From Opisthocomus hoazin (Eukaryota > Chordata > Aves > Opisthocomiformes > Opisthocomidae), in NCBI RefSeq assembly GCF_030867145.1, contig NC_134415.1, forward strand, positions 13,370,417 to 13,434,416: a stretch of DNA of 64,000 bases. The letters are read 5' to 3'. The notes beneath the pieces are model-generated. The model ran no database searches and was not told the DNA's origin. It saw only the letters and a program-made list of their open reading frames with translations. How positions within the stretch are numbered: the stretch's first letter is position 1; every line of letters starts with the position of its first letter. Below are positions 33,561-44,132 of the stretch, piece after piece. A program made the position numbers and the translations under genes.

Positions 33561-34858
33561 GTTTGTGTTTTGGAAAAACAGTAACAACCAACCAAACCAA
33601 AAGCCCGTAGCCTGTAAACCTGGTTTCAAATGAAACCCCCAAAGTATGTAACACCAACCCTGTTGGATTCCACTTGTGGAATATTTTCAGTCTGCCTGCG
33701 GTTATTGTGTAGACAGTCCTTTTGGAAGCAGTACGTCGGGAAGAGTCTTGAAGAGGGGAAGTTTAGTTCTGAGTTAATGGCAGGATGCACGTTGTGCCAT
33801 AGCTTTGTGAAATACACTTGTTTTTTACGGCATGGAGCCAAATAAATTAAAATAGGACTTTTCAATATACTTGGATACTTCAAGACGCTATGTGTAGCTG
33901 AAGCAGCTCATTCTGCAAGTGCGCAGTGGCCCTGTATAGTCTGCCTTGCACACCTACAAGCCAGAGGAGATCTGCTTCAGTGTCTTAACCCAGTTCAGTG
34001 AATGACAACTGAGTGAGGTCAGCTAAGTGATGTCGGTCTCTGCCAAATTCAGTGATGGCTTTGGGCAGTAATTTTAGTTATTAGGTGCCAGTGTTAAACT
34101 GTATTTCCATTCACTGGCATGCAACTCCTATCATGCGAGGAAATGTCATGTGACCTGTCTTCTCGGTGCTGATCTTCTTGCCTTTGCCTACCTGAACAAA
34201 ACAGTTGTGATCTCTCTGCATTATCACCATTTTCTTCTTCTTAAATATGGCCCATACCATGAAGTTAGATTCATTATCCTCCTTTGCGACCCTTTCGACA
34301 CTGTGAAATCTGTTTTGAGCTGAGGGAAGAAGACCGGCACGCTTCTAGACGAAGATGTGTCGGTATCTTTACAGCAGTGCCACTCAAGTTAGTCGAGTGC
34401 GAGGATTGATGAAGGAGTGAAAAAGTTAGCTGTCGCTGTTGCTTTGCTGATTGCCATTTTGGGTGGCAGTGTTTTCAGTCGCTGTGTCCGGGGTGACCTT
34501 GGAAGTTGCATGTCTTTTAGAAGAGCAGTGTAGAAATTGCAGAAATTACTGGGAGGGGAGATCACACTGCAGACAACAAGATGCCATATTCTTGATTCAT
34601 CCAGAAATTAATTTGAAACAAGAACATTTGATGTCGGCGTTTAAATAAAAAGAAACCCAAACAGCCAAATGAAAGACGAAAAGCTTGGGCTTTGAGATCT
34701 GTGTACCTTTTGAAAAAGAGCTGTGCAGAGGTTGATCTTTGTCCTCTCTGCTGGTGCAAAGTCAGTTTGTAGCTGAAGCTAATACTTTTGACAAGGGGAG
34801 TCTTCAGTTTTGAAGCTGTAATTGGTTTTAAGTGACATATATTTATTTCTTTTCATAG

Positions 34859-35056
34859 AGAGCTAAAGTTTTGGCCGCGTCTGCTTCTGGTTTTCCTGGC
34901 TTAACACCAAAGTCTATTCTGAAATCCAGCCTTCGCACCACAGCCCCAGCAAGTCCCTGTACATCTCCAGGACAATCAGTTACTCCTCCTGTACCAGCAA
35001 AGAAACCTAAAGTATCTTTCATGGAAGAGAACACAAATGCAAAATGGACTGCTGGG
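34859..35056 (+). CDS. AHCTF1-like: Copy B exon 15
   Basis: A 198-bp phase 0-0 exon with TPKSILKSSL and SPCTSPGQSVTPPVPAKKP. Paralogous to 1963-2160. Confidence 0.9.
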
Positions 35057-36078
35057 GTAAGCTGGGCTGTAGTCAGTGATTTTTGTATGAATTTGTAGAG
35101 TTCATGTAAAGGCTCTATAGACTGTGGTTTGATCTATGTTTTTTTCTTTTCAAGTTTGCCAAACCTCTTCCTATTGAGAATTGGATTTGCAAGTCAGAAT
35201 GGCAGACTTGAATTTGGTCAACGCAAGGTTATGTTAGACCTTCTGTAGCATCACGTGCCTGCAGGAACACATTCATAAAACCCACCAGTGACCTTGGCAG
35301 TTTTTACTCGGGTGTTGTTAGGAGCTGTGGTTGTTCCAAATTGCTAGTTCAGCTTCCCTCTCTACCTTCTCAAATGGTGGTGTGGCAGGAAGGTGGGGAC
35401 TGTGGATTGAGCCAGTTATCTGGGTTTGTTCAGCTTTGTGAATGAAACCTCTCTGAAAGCAACAGAAGGCCTGAGCTGTATTGACTTTCAAGTCTCTCTT
35501 TTCGCAAGGCTGGGTTTACTTCAGTTATGGTAACAGCAGACTCCTGATGAAGAGAGCTGTCCTGTTGTCGGATCTCTAGCCCTGAAGTTCTTGGTTTTGC
35601 TTCTTGCCTTGCACCACAGGTAGCATTCATACAGTTGTCAGATGAAGTTGGTTTCTCAGAAGGCTGCCCCCTCCTACTCCGCCTTTTGTTCTGTCAGTTG
35701 GATTTCCTGAGTCAGCTCGTCACGTGGTTGCCAAAGTAATGTACCAAGATCAGGGGCATGTGCTAGTATCTACCCATATATCAGCTTTTTGTACACATGC
35801 TGTATACGCAAGCACTTACAAGACCCACTTCATCTGAATTCTCCAAGGTCGTGGAAACCCTAAGCAGCCGTCAAAAGCGTGATTAATTTTCACACTCCAC
35901 TTGGAAAGCTGAGATAGTGCTAGAGAATAAGGCAGAATTTTGTAGCACCTTGCTTCAGGTGACACTTGTAAAGGTGACAAATATCAGTTTTTTGTTTTTT
36001 TTTTTTTTTTTCTTGCTGTGACAAAAAGCATATGCATGTTATTCATCACAAATGTTTTTGTTTTTCTTAAAAAATAAG

Positions 36079-36508
36079 GTAACAAAAGATGACAAAGCAC
36101 CACCTGGAGCTTCATCTGAGGATTGTCATGGCGTGGTGGAGGATGCTTGGTCTCAAAGTAGAGATAAACCAGCTCTTTTTCCTCAGAGCAATCCTGAGGA
36201 TGGTCGTACTGAAATGGAAGAGTCTTCAGAAAGCATACCTGGAGATGGTTTGGAGGAAATAGATGTCAGCAGAGAAAACAGTAACTTCTCTGCCAGGTCA
36301 GACCAAACTACTTTGGAGTATCACGATGCAAAATCACCTGGCGATTTTGAAGACGATGTCATCTTTATAGCTGCTAAACCAGCTAATTCTTCCACTGAAG
36401 AAACTGCCGGTTTTCAAGAATTGGAGAAGGAAGAAGACAGTGAAATGGCTGAAGATAAACCTTTCTGGATGGAACAAGCAGATTCCTCAGAAGAAAAGAA
36501 AGAACCTG
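36079..36508 (+). CDS. AHCTF1-like: Copy B exon 16
   Basis: A 430-bp exon of acidic, Ser/Glu-rich tail with DQTTLEYHDAKSPGDFEDDV, matching the ELYS tail pattern. The acceptor 'aaaaataag' follows a T-rich tract about 10 bp away and is less than ideal. Donor 'gtgtgt' is at 36509. Confidence 0.85.
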
Positions 36509-36943
36509 GTGTGTTTCATCCTAGGCTAACTGAAGTGTCTGAATGTTTCCAATGTCTTCAAGAGGTTAAATGAGTGATGAATGCAACAGTTAACGAGGAG
36601 CGTTGCTAAGTGTCCTAGGCAGTTCCTTGTGCTAGGCTTTTAAAACTGCCACCGTGGTTTGAGTCCTTCTTTAGGTATCCTGGGCATTATGAATGTCTGC
36701 TGCTTTTGGCTGGAATTTCTGGTGTGTAAGTGCAGCTGAGAGGCAGCAGTGATTTGTGGGAGTTTTCAGAGGGATACAAGTTGATAGCTTAGGTTTCTGG
36801 TTTATGTTTTAGGGGTATTTCTGTAGGCTGCGGATTTTACGGCAAGTTTAGTGTGTGGCGTGCTTTGACCAGATAGATATTTTTCTTTTTCATTGTTTTT
36901 TTTTTTTTTTCACCACCTCACTAGTTAAATAGTTTTCTTCTGG

Positions 36944-37438
36944 ATGTGTGTCTTGCTTGTGCAGCTGCTTGTCTTTGCAGCTACACTTGCTCGCTTTGCT
37001 GTGTCAACATCTTATGCAGCCTTTTACCAACTGTTTCAGTTGGTCTTTGGTAATTCAGCTCCATTCAACTCATTCAAGCCAGCCCAGCTGCTGAGGATGT
37101 GTTGCTATGGGCAGGCCTGCTGGCAGCTTAGAGGAGATGCAACTCACCAGCTGGTGAGCAGTGATGAAGAGCTGGGAACGAAAGTAGCAGAGGAAGAGGA
37201 AGAAGATGTGCCAACACTGCCACAGTCGGTATTTGACAAACAGAGCTCAGTCTGTTCAAGTCCCTGTACCTTTGTTCTTAGTGGGCTATGGTACAAAGAG
37301 TTCTGTACAATTTCAGTAGTGGGGAAGCACGAGGGGGCAGTCAGCATAGCTCTTGTTTGGCCTGGGCTAGCAAAATCATCCCAGTCCTGCATGCTGTCTG
37401 CACAGGTAATTGCTGGAGCTGGAGGAAGCAGACAGTAG
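36944..37438 (+). other. Unexplained 164-codon open frame in intron 16
   Basis: The frame has an acidic run (EEEEEDVPTLPQS) and hydrophobic stretches near its start. I do not recognise it, splice sites that would join it to the ELYS frame are not evident, and copy A lacks this region, so it cannot be compared. It is most likely intronic chance sequence. Confidence 0.2.
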
Positions 37439-37969
37439 AAAGAATGAAGAAGAGGAGGATGTTTTGTATCTCTAGTGGAACCCGCTGAGATAAAAACAGG
37501 TTAGCAAGCAGTTGGGTTCCAACACCACCAGTCAATCGCTAGAGACGAGAACAAGAAAAGACCTTAGATGCATTCTTGTTGAAGAGGGGAAGTGGAGCCA
37601 AGAGAAGAAAGAAGCATGGCTGGAATGAGAGAAATATCCAAAGAGAAATAAGAAAAGTTACTAGTCAATGTAAAGAAGGAGGGATGTTTTCTGGCGTTTT
37701 TATGTATTAGCTCAGTAACCAATCAAGTTTACTTTGTAAACAGAGTATGGATGGGCCTTATTTTTTCTTGACCAAAATTATGCATCGGTCTTCTTTCGCT
37801 GGAAAGAAGAATGCAGACTTTCTGTGCGTTTGAAGTCTTGGTGGCGTTATTTTGTTAGATCACTATCCGAGGTGAAATGCATCGAGGCTCACTTTAAAAT
37901 CAGAGGAGCACTTTTAAAGAAAGGATGTTACGTGCAACAGGGCATTTATCCGTCTGTCTGCTTTTGTAG

Positions 37970-38072
37970 GAGTTGAGGAAGAATCAAGGGCTGAATGTCT
38001 TGCCCTTCCTGAGGGCAGTACATTGGCATTTAAAGCTGCTGAGGCTGGTGCTTTTGGGACTGCACGTGAAGG
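37970..38072 (+). CDS. AHCTF1-like: Copy B exon 17
   Basis: A 103-bp exon from 'tttgtag' to 'gtaagt', encoding an acidic/Ala-rich piece of tail. Phase 1 to 2 fits its neighbours. Weak conservation, assigned by splice sites and frame. Confidence 0.7.
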
Positions 38073-38993
38073 GTAAGTTTACAAAATAGATACCTCTTTG
38101 GGTTCACACAACATGGAGCCGCTGGCTTTCCTGTGGTTGAAAACTATGATTTTTGACCTGGAATTGGTTCTCTCCTGTGCTCTGAACTAGAACGGCTTTT
38201 CTATTCCTGACTGTCTGTGAAAAGAACTAACGTGGCGTGAACGGAAGTCAGATTGCCTAGCTTGACTGAAAACAGTCAATCTGAGCCTGTTTTCGAAATC
38301 ACTGGAGACCCCCGAGTGTAGTGATAAAGACTTCATGTGACTGGCTCTATAAACCTTTCTGCAGCTTGAAGGTTACTGTGCAGATACTGTGAACACAAGC
38401 CCTGCTTTTGTCTGAAAACGGCATAGCTAAAAATTATACCTGAGATTCCTGTACTGTTAGCAGGTTTGTTTAGGGGTTTGAATATTTTTTGGCACTATTT
38501 GATACACCTAATTTCTGTTTTCTGTGCGTGCTCAATTAGGAGCTGTTTGTTTGTGGAAAAGGAAGCAGCTTTCTCACCAGATATTTAAAAGCTGCAGCTG
38601 CTTAGTGATACAGACAGAGAGGGTTCGTAACGAAATCACCATTGATTTCAAGTGGTAACAAATACTGGGGCAGACTTTCGTTGAGTTCGTTCGCAACCTG
38701 CAACGTAGCAATTGGTCTCTTTCTACAGAAGACTAATAACAGGTTGTTCTTTAAGAGAGCTCTGTTATGTTGTTATCTAGCGTTGGATAGCTGGGAAGAA
38801 TGTGAAGTACTTGATTCATTGCATAAAGGGAGCCACAACTTGGAGGTAGATATGCTGGTAAAGGACCTCCTAATTGTTCTTAGTTCCTTCTGTTTTGAAA
38901 CTTGAAGACTTCACAGTGAGAAGGTAATCGGTAGAGCTCCTTGAGGTTTGTTTTGTAGCTTGATGATGAATTTTTCTCTTTCTGTTGATGAAG

Positions 38994-39099
38994 AGAAACA
39001 GAGCACCAGGAGTCCAAAATGTCCTCTTCATCAGAAGAAAAAGCCATAGCGGTTGCAACAAACCACAGCTTTCTGACTCCTGGGAGGTGGACAGTGAAC
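38994..39099 (+). CDS. AHCTF1-like: Copy B exon 18 (acceptor uncertain by 2 bp)
   Basis: Bounded by 'gatgaag' (or 'gatgaagag', 2 bp further on) and donor 'gtatgt'. Both frames are open. Starting at 38994 gives an acidic ELYS-like reading but ends in phase 0, which does not fit exon 19. Starting at 38996 ends in phase 1 and joins exon 19 correctly. Either the second acceptor is used or there is another one-base defect. Confidence 0.55.
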
Positions 39100-39762
39100 G
39101 TATGTACTGTATGATGGAGACGTTAAGTGAGTTGAGGTAGCTGAACTCCAGGAGTAAAATGTGCAGTTTGCCACACCACTGCAGAAGAGCCAGACTGAGA
39201 TAGTAGTAGCGTGTTACTGCTACCTTTCATTACACTGCAGAGAGAATGCCCTCCTCCAAGAAAGTCCTTGTAGAAAATGCAGAGCGAATGTTCCTGTGCT
39301 TGCTAAAGAAATTGAGAAAACTGTTAGAGTTTAAAATCTTAGAAGGAGAGATCAGTGTGTATTTTAACATTGCACACCACTTGTCATTTGTGTGCTGTGG
39401 GATCTGCTGCTTGAGTTACTGTTTTACAGGATGATGCATCCTCAATACTTAGGCTGTGAAGGCTAATGAGCTGTCAGTGTGCCTTTCCAGCCACCCTTTC
39501 CTCTGTGGTTGTTCTCCTCTATGGACTTGCTAGCTGATTTTCCCCTTCCTCTTTTTTATTTTTTTGATATTTGTTGTTGTTGTTGTGGGGCACCTGCTTT
39601 ACCAGAGAGAGAGTTCTGGCCTCTAGTTTTTGGAGAAAGGCCAATATAGGTGGCAGGATGGAGAAGTGCATTGTTGGCTCCTGCTCCCTCTGTTACTTCC
39701 TGTTGCTTAAACCTGTGTCATTTATAGAGCAGTTAAGTTAGAATTATGGAAATCTCTTCCAG

Positions 39763-39770
39763 CTGTGAGA
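39763..39770 (+). CDS. AHCTF1-like: Copy B exon 19, left piece (split by provirus 2)
   Basis: Eight exon bases after the acceptor 'atctcttccag', the last six being the target-site copy GTGAGA. The frame upstream is also open back to 'tttatag' at 39727, which has a better pyrimidine tract, so the true acceptor could be there. Confidence 0.55.
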
Positions 39771-40042
39771 TGTTGCCTTTGTTGGCGTGGCGACCTGGTT
39801 CAGGAACGGCACGGCGACCTACCCCCCGGCCGCTCGGGCCATCAGCTCGCAGACACCAATGTGGTGGACAGCAAATGGCGTTTATTGACGGGTAGCACAG
39901 TATTATATAGCTTAGGTTTACAGCGTCACTTCCGTCTGCTTACACCATGGGCTAAACGCTACTGGTTATCAGGAGAGGAGGGGGGGGCCTACCTTTCCGT
40001 ACAGCGCGACATCTTCCGACCGCCAGGCCCTAACTATCCACA
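39771..40042 (-). repeat. 3' LTR of provirus 2
   Basis: 272 bp. On the minus strand a TATA-like box (complement of 'tattatatag', 39901-39910) is followed about 15 bp later by AATAAA (39881-39886), so U3 and R are compact. Confidence 0.92.
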
Positions 40043-40562
40043 TTTCCCCCCTCCTTATGCTTAACTAAATAGGTTAATATAAAATATAAAAGTGTTAATA
40101 CTTAACTTTAAGACTTAAACTTAATATCTGGCGAGACTTAACTTTACTTAACCTTAACTACAATTTTAAAAATGTAAATATTAAAATCTTACGATTACAA
40201 AGATAAGGTACCTTAGACAAATGCATTTGTAAATTATCTAAAATATAATCTTAAAAATTCTATTGTTATTCTTATTTTTATTCTATATTGTACAGTAGTG
40301 TTAAAAAGTATATGCTATAAACTTGAATAGAAAACATAAGGCACAGTAAACGGGTAGAAGTTGAGGTAACTTTTAGGGACGATTGAGGATAACACTGGGT
40401 AGGTACATTTTTAAAGCAGTTGTTGGTGTTCTACGAACATGATGTTAACTTTCTCTAGCCGACTCTTGACGAATGACACGATCTTGTTCAGTATACAGGG
40501 TCCAAAAATTAGTGTCATTACGATCATCGCGATCGGCCCTATCAAGGTGGATATCAGGGTGG

Positions 40563-42707
40563 TTAACCATGGCGAATGGTTAAACCACGATTCGAACCAT
40601 CCTTGTTGGGCTTCTTTGTCTCTTTTTCTTTTTCTAGACCTTCTCTAAGTTTGGCCATGGTATCTCTGACTACTCCAGTGTGATCAGCATAAAAACAGCA
40701 CTCTTCCCCTAATGCAGCGCAGAGGCCTCCCTGTCGCAAGAAAAGAATATCCATTCCCCTCCTATTTTGTAACACAACTTCTGATAGTGAGGAACTTCCA
40801 GGCTTGGACAGAACGTTTGCTGACTTGTCATCTTCTTTTGTCGTCAGGGTGTGCGGGTTATGGGGGTGTCCGATGATCCGGTCCTGTGAACAAAAACTCA
40901 CAGTTTTCATTAGTTTTATTCTGGCTAGTATGGTGCGAACAGCCACCTGGATCGGGGTTAGATGCTCTTCCTTTGCGACATGCTTAATCATGTCTGCGAT
41001 ACTCGACCCCGCTGATAGTGATCGCAGGATTTCTTTGGTTGTCGAATTACACTGCTGACGTAAACATTCTGCTATGACCGGGCCTTTTCCCTCTGCAGGC
41101 AAGGCCGAAGAATCGACCGCTGCTTGGAGACGATCCACAAATGTTGTGAAACTCTCACTTTCACTTTGCTTAATTGTGGACCATGGCGATGGTTTGGCAA
41201 TGACTCTAGAGGCTATGCGAATAGCTTCTCTGGCCGCATGAGTAGTTGTAATGACTTCGTGGGCCCGCAGGCCCTGGGCTTGTGCCTGGGGAGTAATCAT
41301 TGTGGGATCTGTGCCCATTAACCGCTGCAGGCTGGAGCCATGCAGTGGATGGTCTGCCCCAGTTACTTGGGCCAATTGCCTCGCACAGTTGTCCTCCCAT
41401 TCTTGTTTAAAAACGATCATCCCTGCCCCGTCAAAGATCAATCTACAAGTTTGTTTTATATCGAACGGGAGCATATCGTCTCCCCCGAAGACACCATCTA
41501 TGAGGGCGGAGACAATGGCAGAATTAAGGCCTTTATCTGCGATTGCCTTAACAATCGCTTGTATATCCTTAGGGTTTATCGGTGTGTGGACCCTCTGTCC
41601 CCCGTCCGTCACCCGGACCGGGAACGCTAGTGCGGCCGATGGGGTCCAGTCGGCGCACGTAATCTTTATTTTCCTCCAGTCCGTGAGAGGGATTTCTCCC
41701 CCTCGCGGTTTCTCTTTAATTTGGATGGGGATATTTTGGCTCTTGACTTTATTTATCTTTGTTTTCTTCTCTTCTAAACTTAAATTAGTTACGAGCCACT
41801 CATCCCCGCTAGTGTCTGATTCGGAGTCGGAACTCGACTGACTGGTTACTTCTGGTCTCCAGTACCTTTTTGCCGAGCTCCGGCCCCCTCCCCTATGGGC
41901 GGGCCGCTCCTCCCCCCGCCCGGGCCCACCCCGCCCTCCGCTCGGCGGGGTGCCCACCTCACAAGCACACCTTTTGAAATGCACGCGCTGGTTGGCTCTC
42001 TGCCCCCCGCTGGCCCCCCTTTCCCCTTCTAGGTCGCTCCTACCGCTCCTCTCCCCCCTGTTCTCCTCCGCCTCCCCTTTGTGTGCGCTTGATAACTTTA
42101 GCGCTTCCTCCCTGTTATCACCAAAGGAATTTTCATCCCGCCTTTCCCCTTTGTGCTCGGTGCCATCTTGGGGCGCATAGGGCGGTGGTGTGGCCCAGAC
42201 TTTATCAGACTCTGTTTCTTTCGCGGCGCCCCTAGCCTCCTTGGCTAACCCGCCCCAGAAGGATTTAGCTTGTTTCTCTCCCTCTGTAAGCGGATCGGGG
42301 TCCGGGAGTTGAGGGGACGTGTCACCCTCTTGCTGATTTTTAGGCTCAGCAGAACCGTTATCGTCTGGGGGGTGCGAAGTCTGTGTAGCTGCCCCGATTC
42401 CCAATTTTGGGGTAGCTAACAAACAGTTCTTTGCCGCCTTCCAGGTCTCCTGCTCTTGTATAGCTTTCTGCAGGGCCTGCACGACTTTCCCCCACGACTT
42501 AAGCTTTTTCCCACAACCCGAGGACATCGTTTCCTCGGCTAACGCTTTAGTGCACTTATCCCACACCTCAGGGTGGAGAATATCCACCGGCTGGTCAATG
42601 ACCCCAATTTGCAAAAGCCTCGCAACTGCGAGCGTAAAATCTTTGGGCTTACAATCAATTCCCCACTGCTTATGTAATTGCGATACGACCTTCACAAGGG
42701 CTTCCAT
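40563..42707 (-). CDS. Gag-envelope TM fusion frame of provirus 2 (714 codons)
   Basis: Residues 1-100 are matrix-like. A PPPY late-domain motif lies at 174-177. Residues 180-340 are low-complexity and charged. About 350-598 is a capsid with the major homology region near 510-540 ([11 protein letters not shown]). The frame then changes character and from about 640 is the ectodomain of a retroviral transmembrane envelope subunit, with the disulphide motif C-X6-CC at 663-671 (CAALGEECC). There is no nucleocapsid, protease, polymerase or surface subunit between, so a deletion joined them in frame. The membrane-spanning segment lies just downstream (about 40430-40600) in another frame, so the protein as read lacks an anchor. 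Retroviral Gag normally assembles particles and TM mediates fusion. This product is defective for both in its original sense. Confidence 0.85.
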   Translation of the reverse strand: MEALVKVVSQLHKQWGIDCKPKDFTLAVARLLQIGVIDQPVDILHPEVWDKCTKALAEETMSSGCGKKLKSWGKVVQALQKAIQEQETWKAAKNCLLATPKLGIGAATQTSHPPDDNGSAEPKNQQEGDTSPQLPDPDPLTEGEKQAKSFWGGLAKEARGAAKETESDKVWATPPPYAPQDGTEHKGERRDENSFGDNREEALKLSSAHKGEAEENRGERSGRSDLEGERGASGGQRANQRVHFKRCACEVGTPPSGGRGGPGRGEERPAHRGGGRSSAKRYWRPEVTSQSSSDSESDTSGDEWLVTNLSLEEKKTKINKVKSQNIPIQIKEKPRGGEIPLTDWRKIKITCADWTPSAALAFPVRVTDGGQRVHTPINPKDIQAIVKAIADKGLNSAIVSALIDGVFGGDDMLPFDIKQTCRLIFDGAGMIVFKQEWEDNCARQLAQVTGADHPLHGSSLQRLMGTDPTMITPQAQAQGLRAHEVITTTHAAREAIRIASRVIAKPSPWSTIKQSESESFTTFVDRLQAAVDSSALPAEGKGPVIAECLRQQCNSTTKEILRSLSAGSSIADMIKHVAKEEHLTPIQVAVRTILARIKLMKTVSFCSQDRIIGHPHNPHTLTTKEDDKSANVLSKPGSSSLSEVVLQNRRGMDILFLRQGGLCAALGEECCFYADHTGVVRDTMAKLREGLEKEKETKKPNKDGSNRGLTIRHG

Positions 42708-42791
42708 CCTCCTTGTTGGTCCGGGAGCGTCCTCCCCGCCGGGCTGGTCCTGCCGCTCCGGCCGCCGTTCACCCGACTCCAGGCGAGTCTT

Positions 42792-42809
42792 TCCCGGGTT
42801 TCGGCACCA
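42792..42809 (-). promoter_or_regulatory. Primer-binding site, tRNA-Phe
   Basis: The minus strand reads TGGTGCCGAAACCCGGGA, the complement of the conserved 18-base 3' end of vertebrate tRNA-Phe(GAA). It directly follows the 5' LTR with a 2-bp spacer, the standard place for reverse-transcription priming. Confidence 0.88.
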
Positions 42810-42811
42810 CT

Positions 42812-43083
42812 TATTGCCTTTGTTGGCGTGGCGACCTGGTTCAGGAACGGCACGGCGACCTACCCCCCGGCCGCTCGGGCCATCAGCTCGCAGACACCAA
42901 TGTGGTGGACAGCAAATGGCGTTTATTGACGGGTAGCACAGTATTATATAGCTTAGGTTTACAGCGTCACTTCCGTCTGCTTACACCATGGGCTAAACGC
43001 TACTGGTTATCAGGAGAGGAGGGGGGGGCCTACCTTTCCGTACAGCGCGACATCTTCCGACCGCCAGGCCCTAACTATCCACA
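42812..43083 (-). repeat. 5' LTR of provirus 2
   Basis: Matches 39771-40042 base for base except position 42813 (A where the other LTR has G). Near-identity means recent integration. Confidence 0.93.
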
Positions 43084-43089
43084 GTGAGA

Positions 43090-43266
43090 AGTATCCTTGA
43101 CAGTGAGAATATGGTCGGTACTCATTCAGAAAATGGCCTTGAGGGGAAGTGTGTGGATACACCTGAAGAACATAACCTAGGAGCAGCTGAAGTTGAAGGA
43201 AATGTTCCTTTTCCCCAGGCAGAAACAACTGCTTCTAACAATCTTCCTACAGCAGAGGAAAGTAGG
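43090..43266 (+). CDS. AHCTF1-like: Copy B exon 19, main piece after provirus 2
   Basis: Open frame SILDSENMVGTHSENGL to ASNNLPTAEESR, an acidic ELYS tail segment, ending at donor 'gtaagt' in phase 0. It is preceded by the second GTGAGA target copy (43084-43089). Confidence 0.8.
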
Positions 43267-44132
43267 GTAAGTGAACTATTTTCCCATCTTCTACAAAAAG
43301 GAAAACACTTTGCCAGTTGAGGACAGTCCTGTCTTGCCGACAGTTAGAAGGCACACAAAACCATCTCAGTTTTTTTAGTTGCTTAACACAAGTTGAAACC
43401 TCATTACGTAAGGGCAGATGTGTTTTTCTGCTATGCGTTTTCTGTACCTCGAACACACAGAGTAGAACCTGCCAAGATCTGGGCCTCTGAAAGCTGCAGT
43501 AGTACAAGAAGAGCACCTGAACTATTTTTGAAAATAACCGTGCATTCATTTGGTTTACTAGAACTGGAACATTTCTTTGACTTAAAAAAGAAATAGTTGT
43601 AATGTTAAAGACAATAAGCTATGTTGGGGAGTGCAGCTTTTCGAACCTGGGTGGCATTTATCGAAGGAGAAAATGCTGTGGGAAGCAAACTAATTGTCAG
43701 AATGATTTAGGTGCTTAGGTCCTTTACTATTTGTTCCTCATTAAACAGAACTCCCAGTTATGAGTTAATTTCGGTGTCAAGATATTTCCAGATACCTAAC
43801 ACTCTTTTTTCTTTTCTTTTTTTTTTTTGTTTTGTTTTGTTTTGTTTTGTGAAAAACGTGGCTGTTTAAAGCCTTGGATTTGAAGAGGTTGTTTACATGG
43901 ACTGAGAATTAGAACTAGAGATTCTCCAGTTGTCCCAGGTTTTTCCCCATTGTCCCTTAAACGCACAAACTCTTACCTGTAGCAGAGAGTACATGGTGTG
44001 TTTCTAACTTTACATCCAGTGGAGATGTGAAAGGCAAGGCAGCATTTCACTGTCCTCCATTTCCTCTAGCTCCGTTTGAAGTTGGTCTGTTTGGTGACTC
44101 CTAAGGGATTAACAGACATTTTTTAACTTTAG

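Larger units (their letters stand above)
39771..43083 (-). mobile_element. Young, internally deleted endogenous provirus (gag-TM), tRNA-Phe primed
   Basis: 3,313 bp, flanked by the 6-bp duplication GTGAGA (39765-39770 and 43084-43089), starting TG and ending CA. Two 272-bp LTRs (39771-40042 and 42812-43083) look identical except for one base next to the primer site. The primer-binding site (42792-42809, minus strand) is complementary to the 3' end of tRNA-Phe, two bases from the 5' LTR. A polypurine tract lies at 40043-40057. Inside is one long frame joining gag to the envelope transmembrane subunit; protease, pol and surface envelope are deleted. A 6-bp target duplication and a betaretrovirus-type gag with a gammaretrovirus-type TM suggest a type-D-like recombinant lineage. 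It lies antisense to copy B, 8 bp inside an exon. Confidence 0.93.

Noticed and set aside
36944-37438. 164-codon frame as an extra ELYS exon or nested gene
   Set aside because: No compatible splice phases, no recognisable domain and no second copy to test conservation. Kept only as an unexplained frame.
42792-42809. Possible tRNA gene
   Set aside because: Only the 18-base 3' end of tRNA-Phe is matched, exactly at the provirus primer site. There is no cloverleaf.
39771-43083. Two independent solo LTR insertions
   Set aside because: A single shared target duplication, the primer site, the polypurine tract and gag between the LTRs show one provirus.
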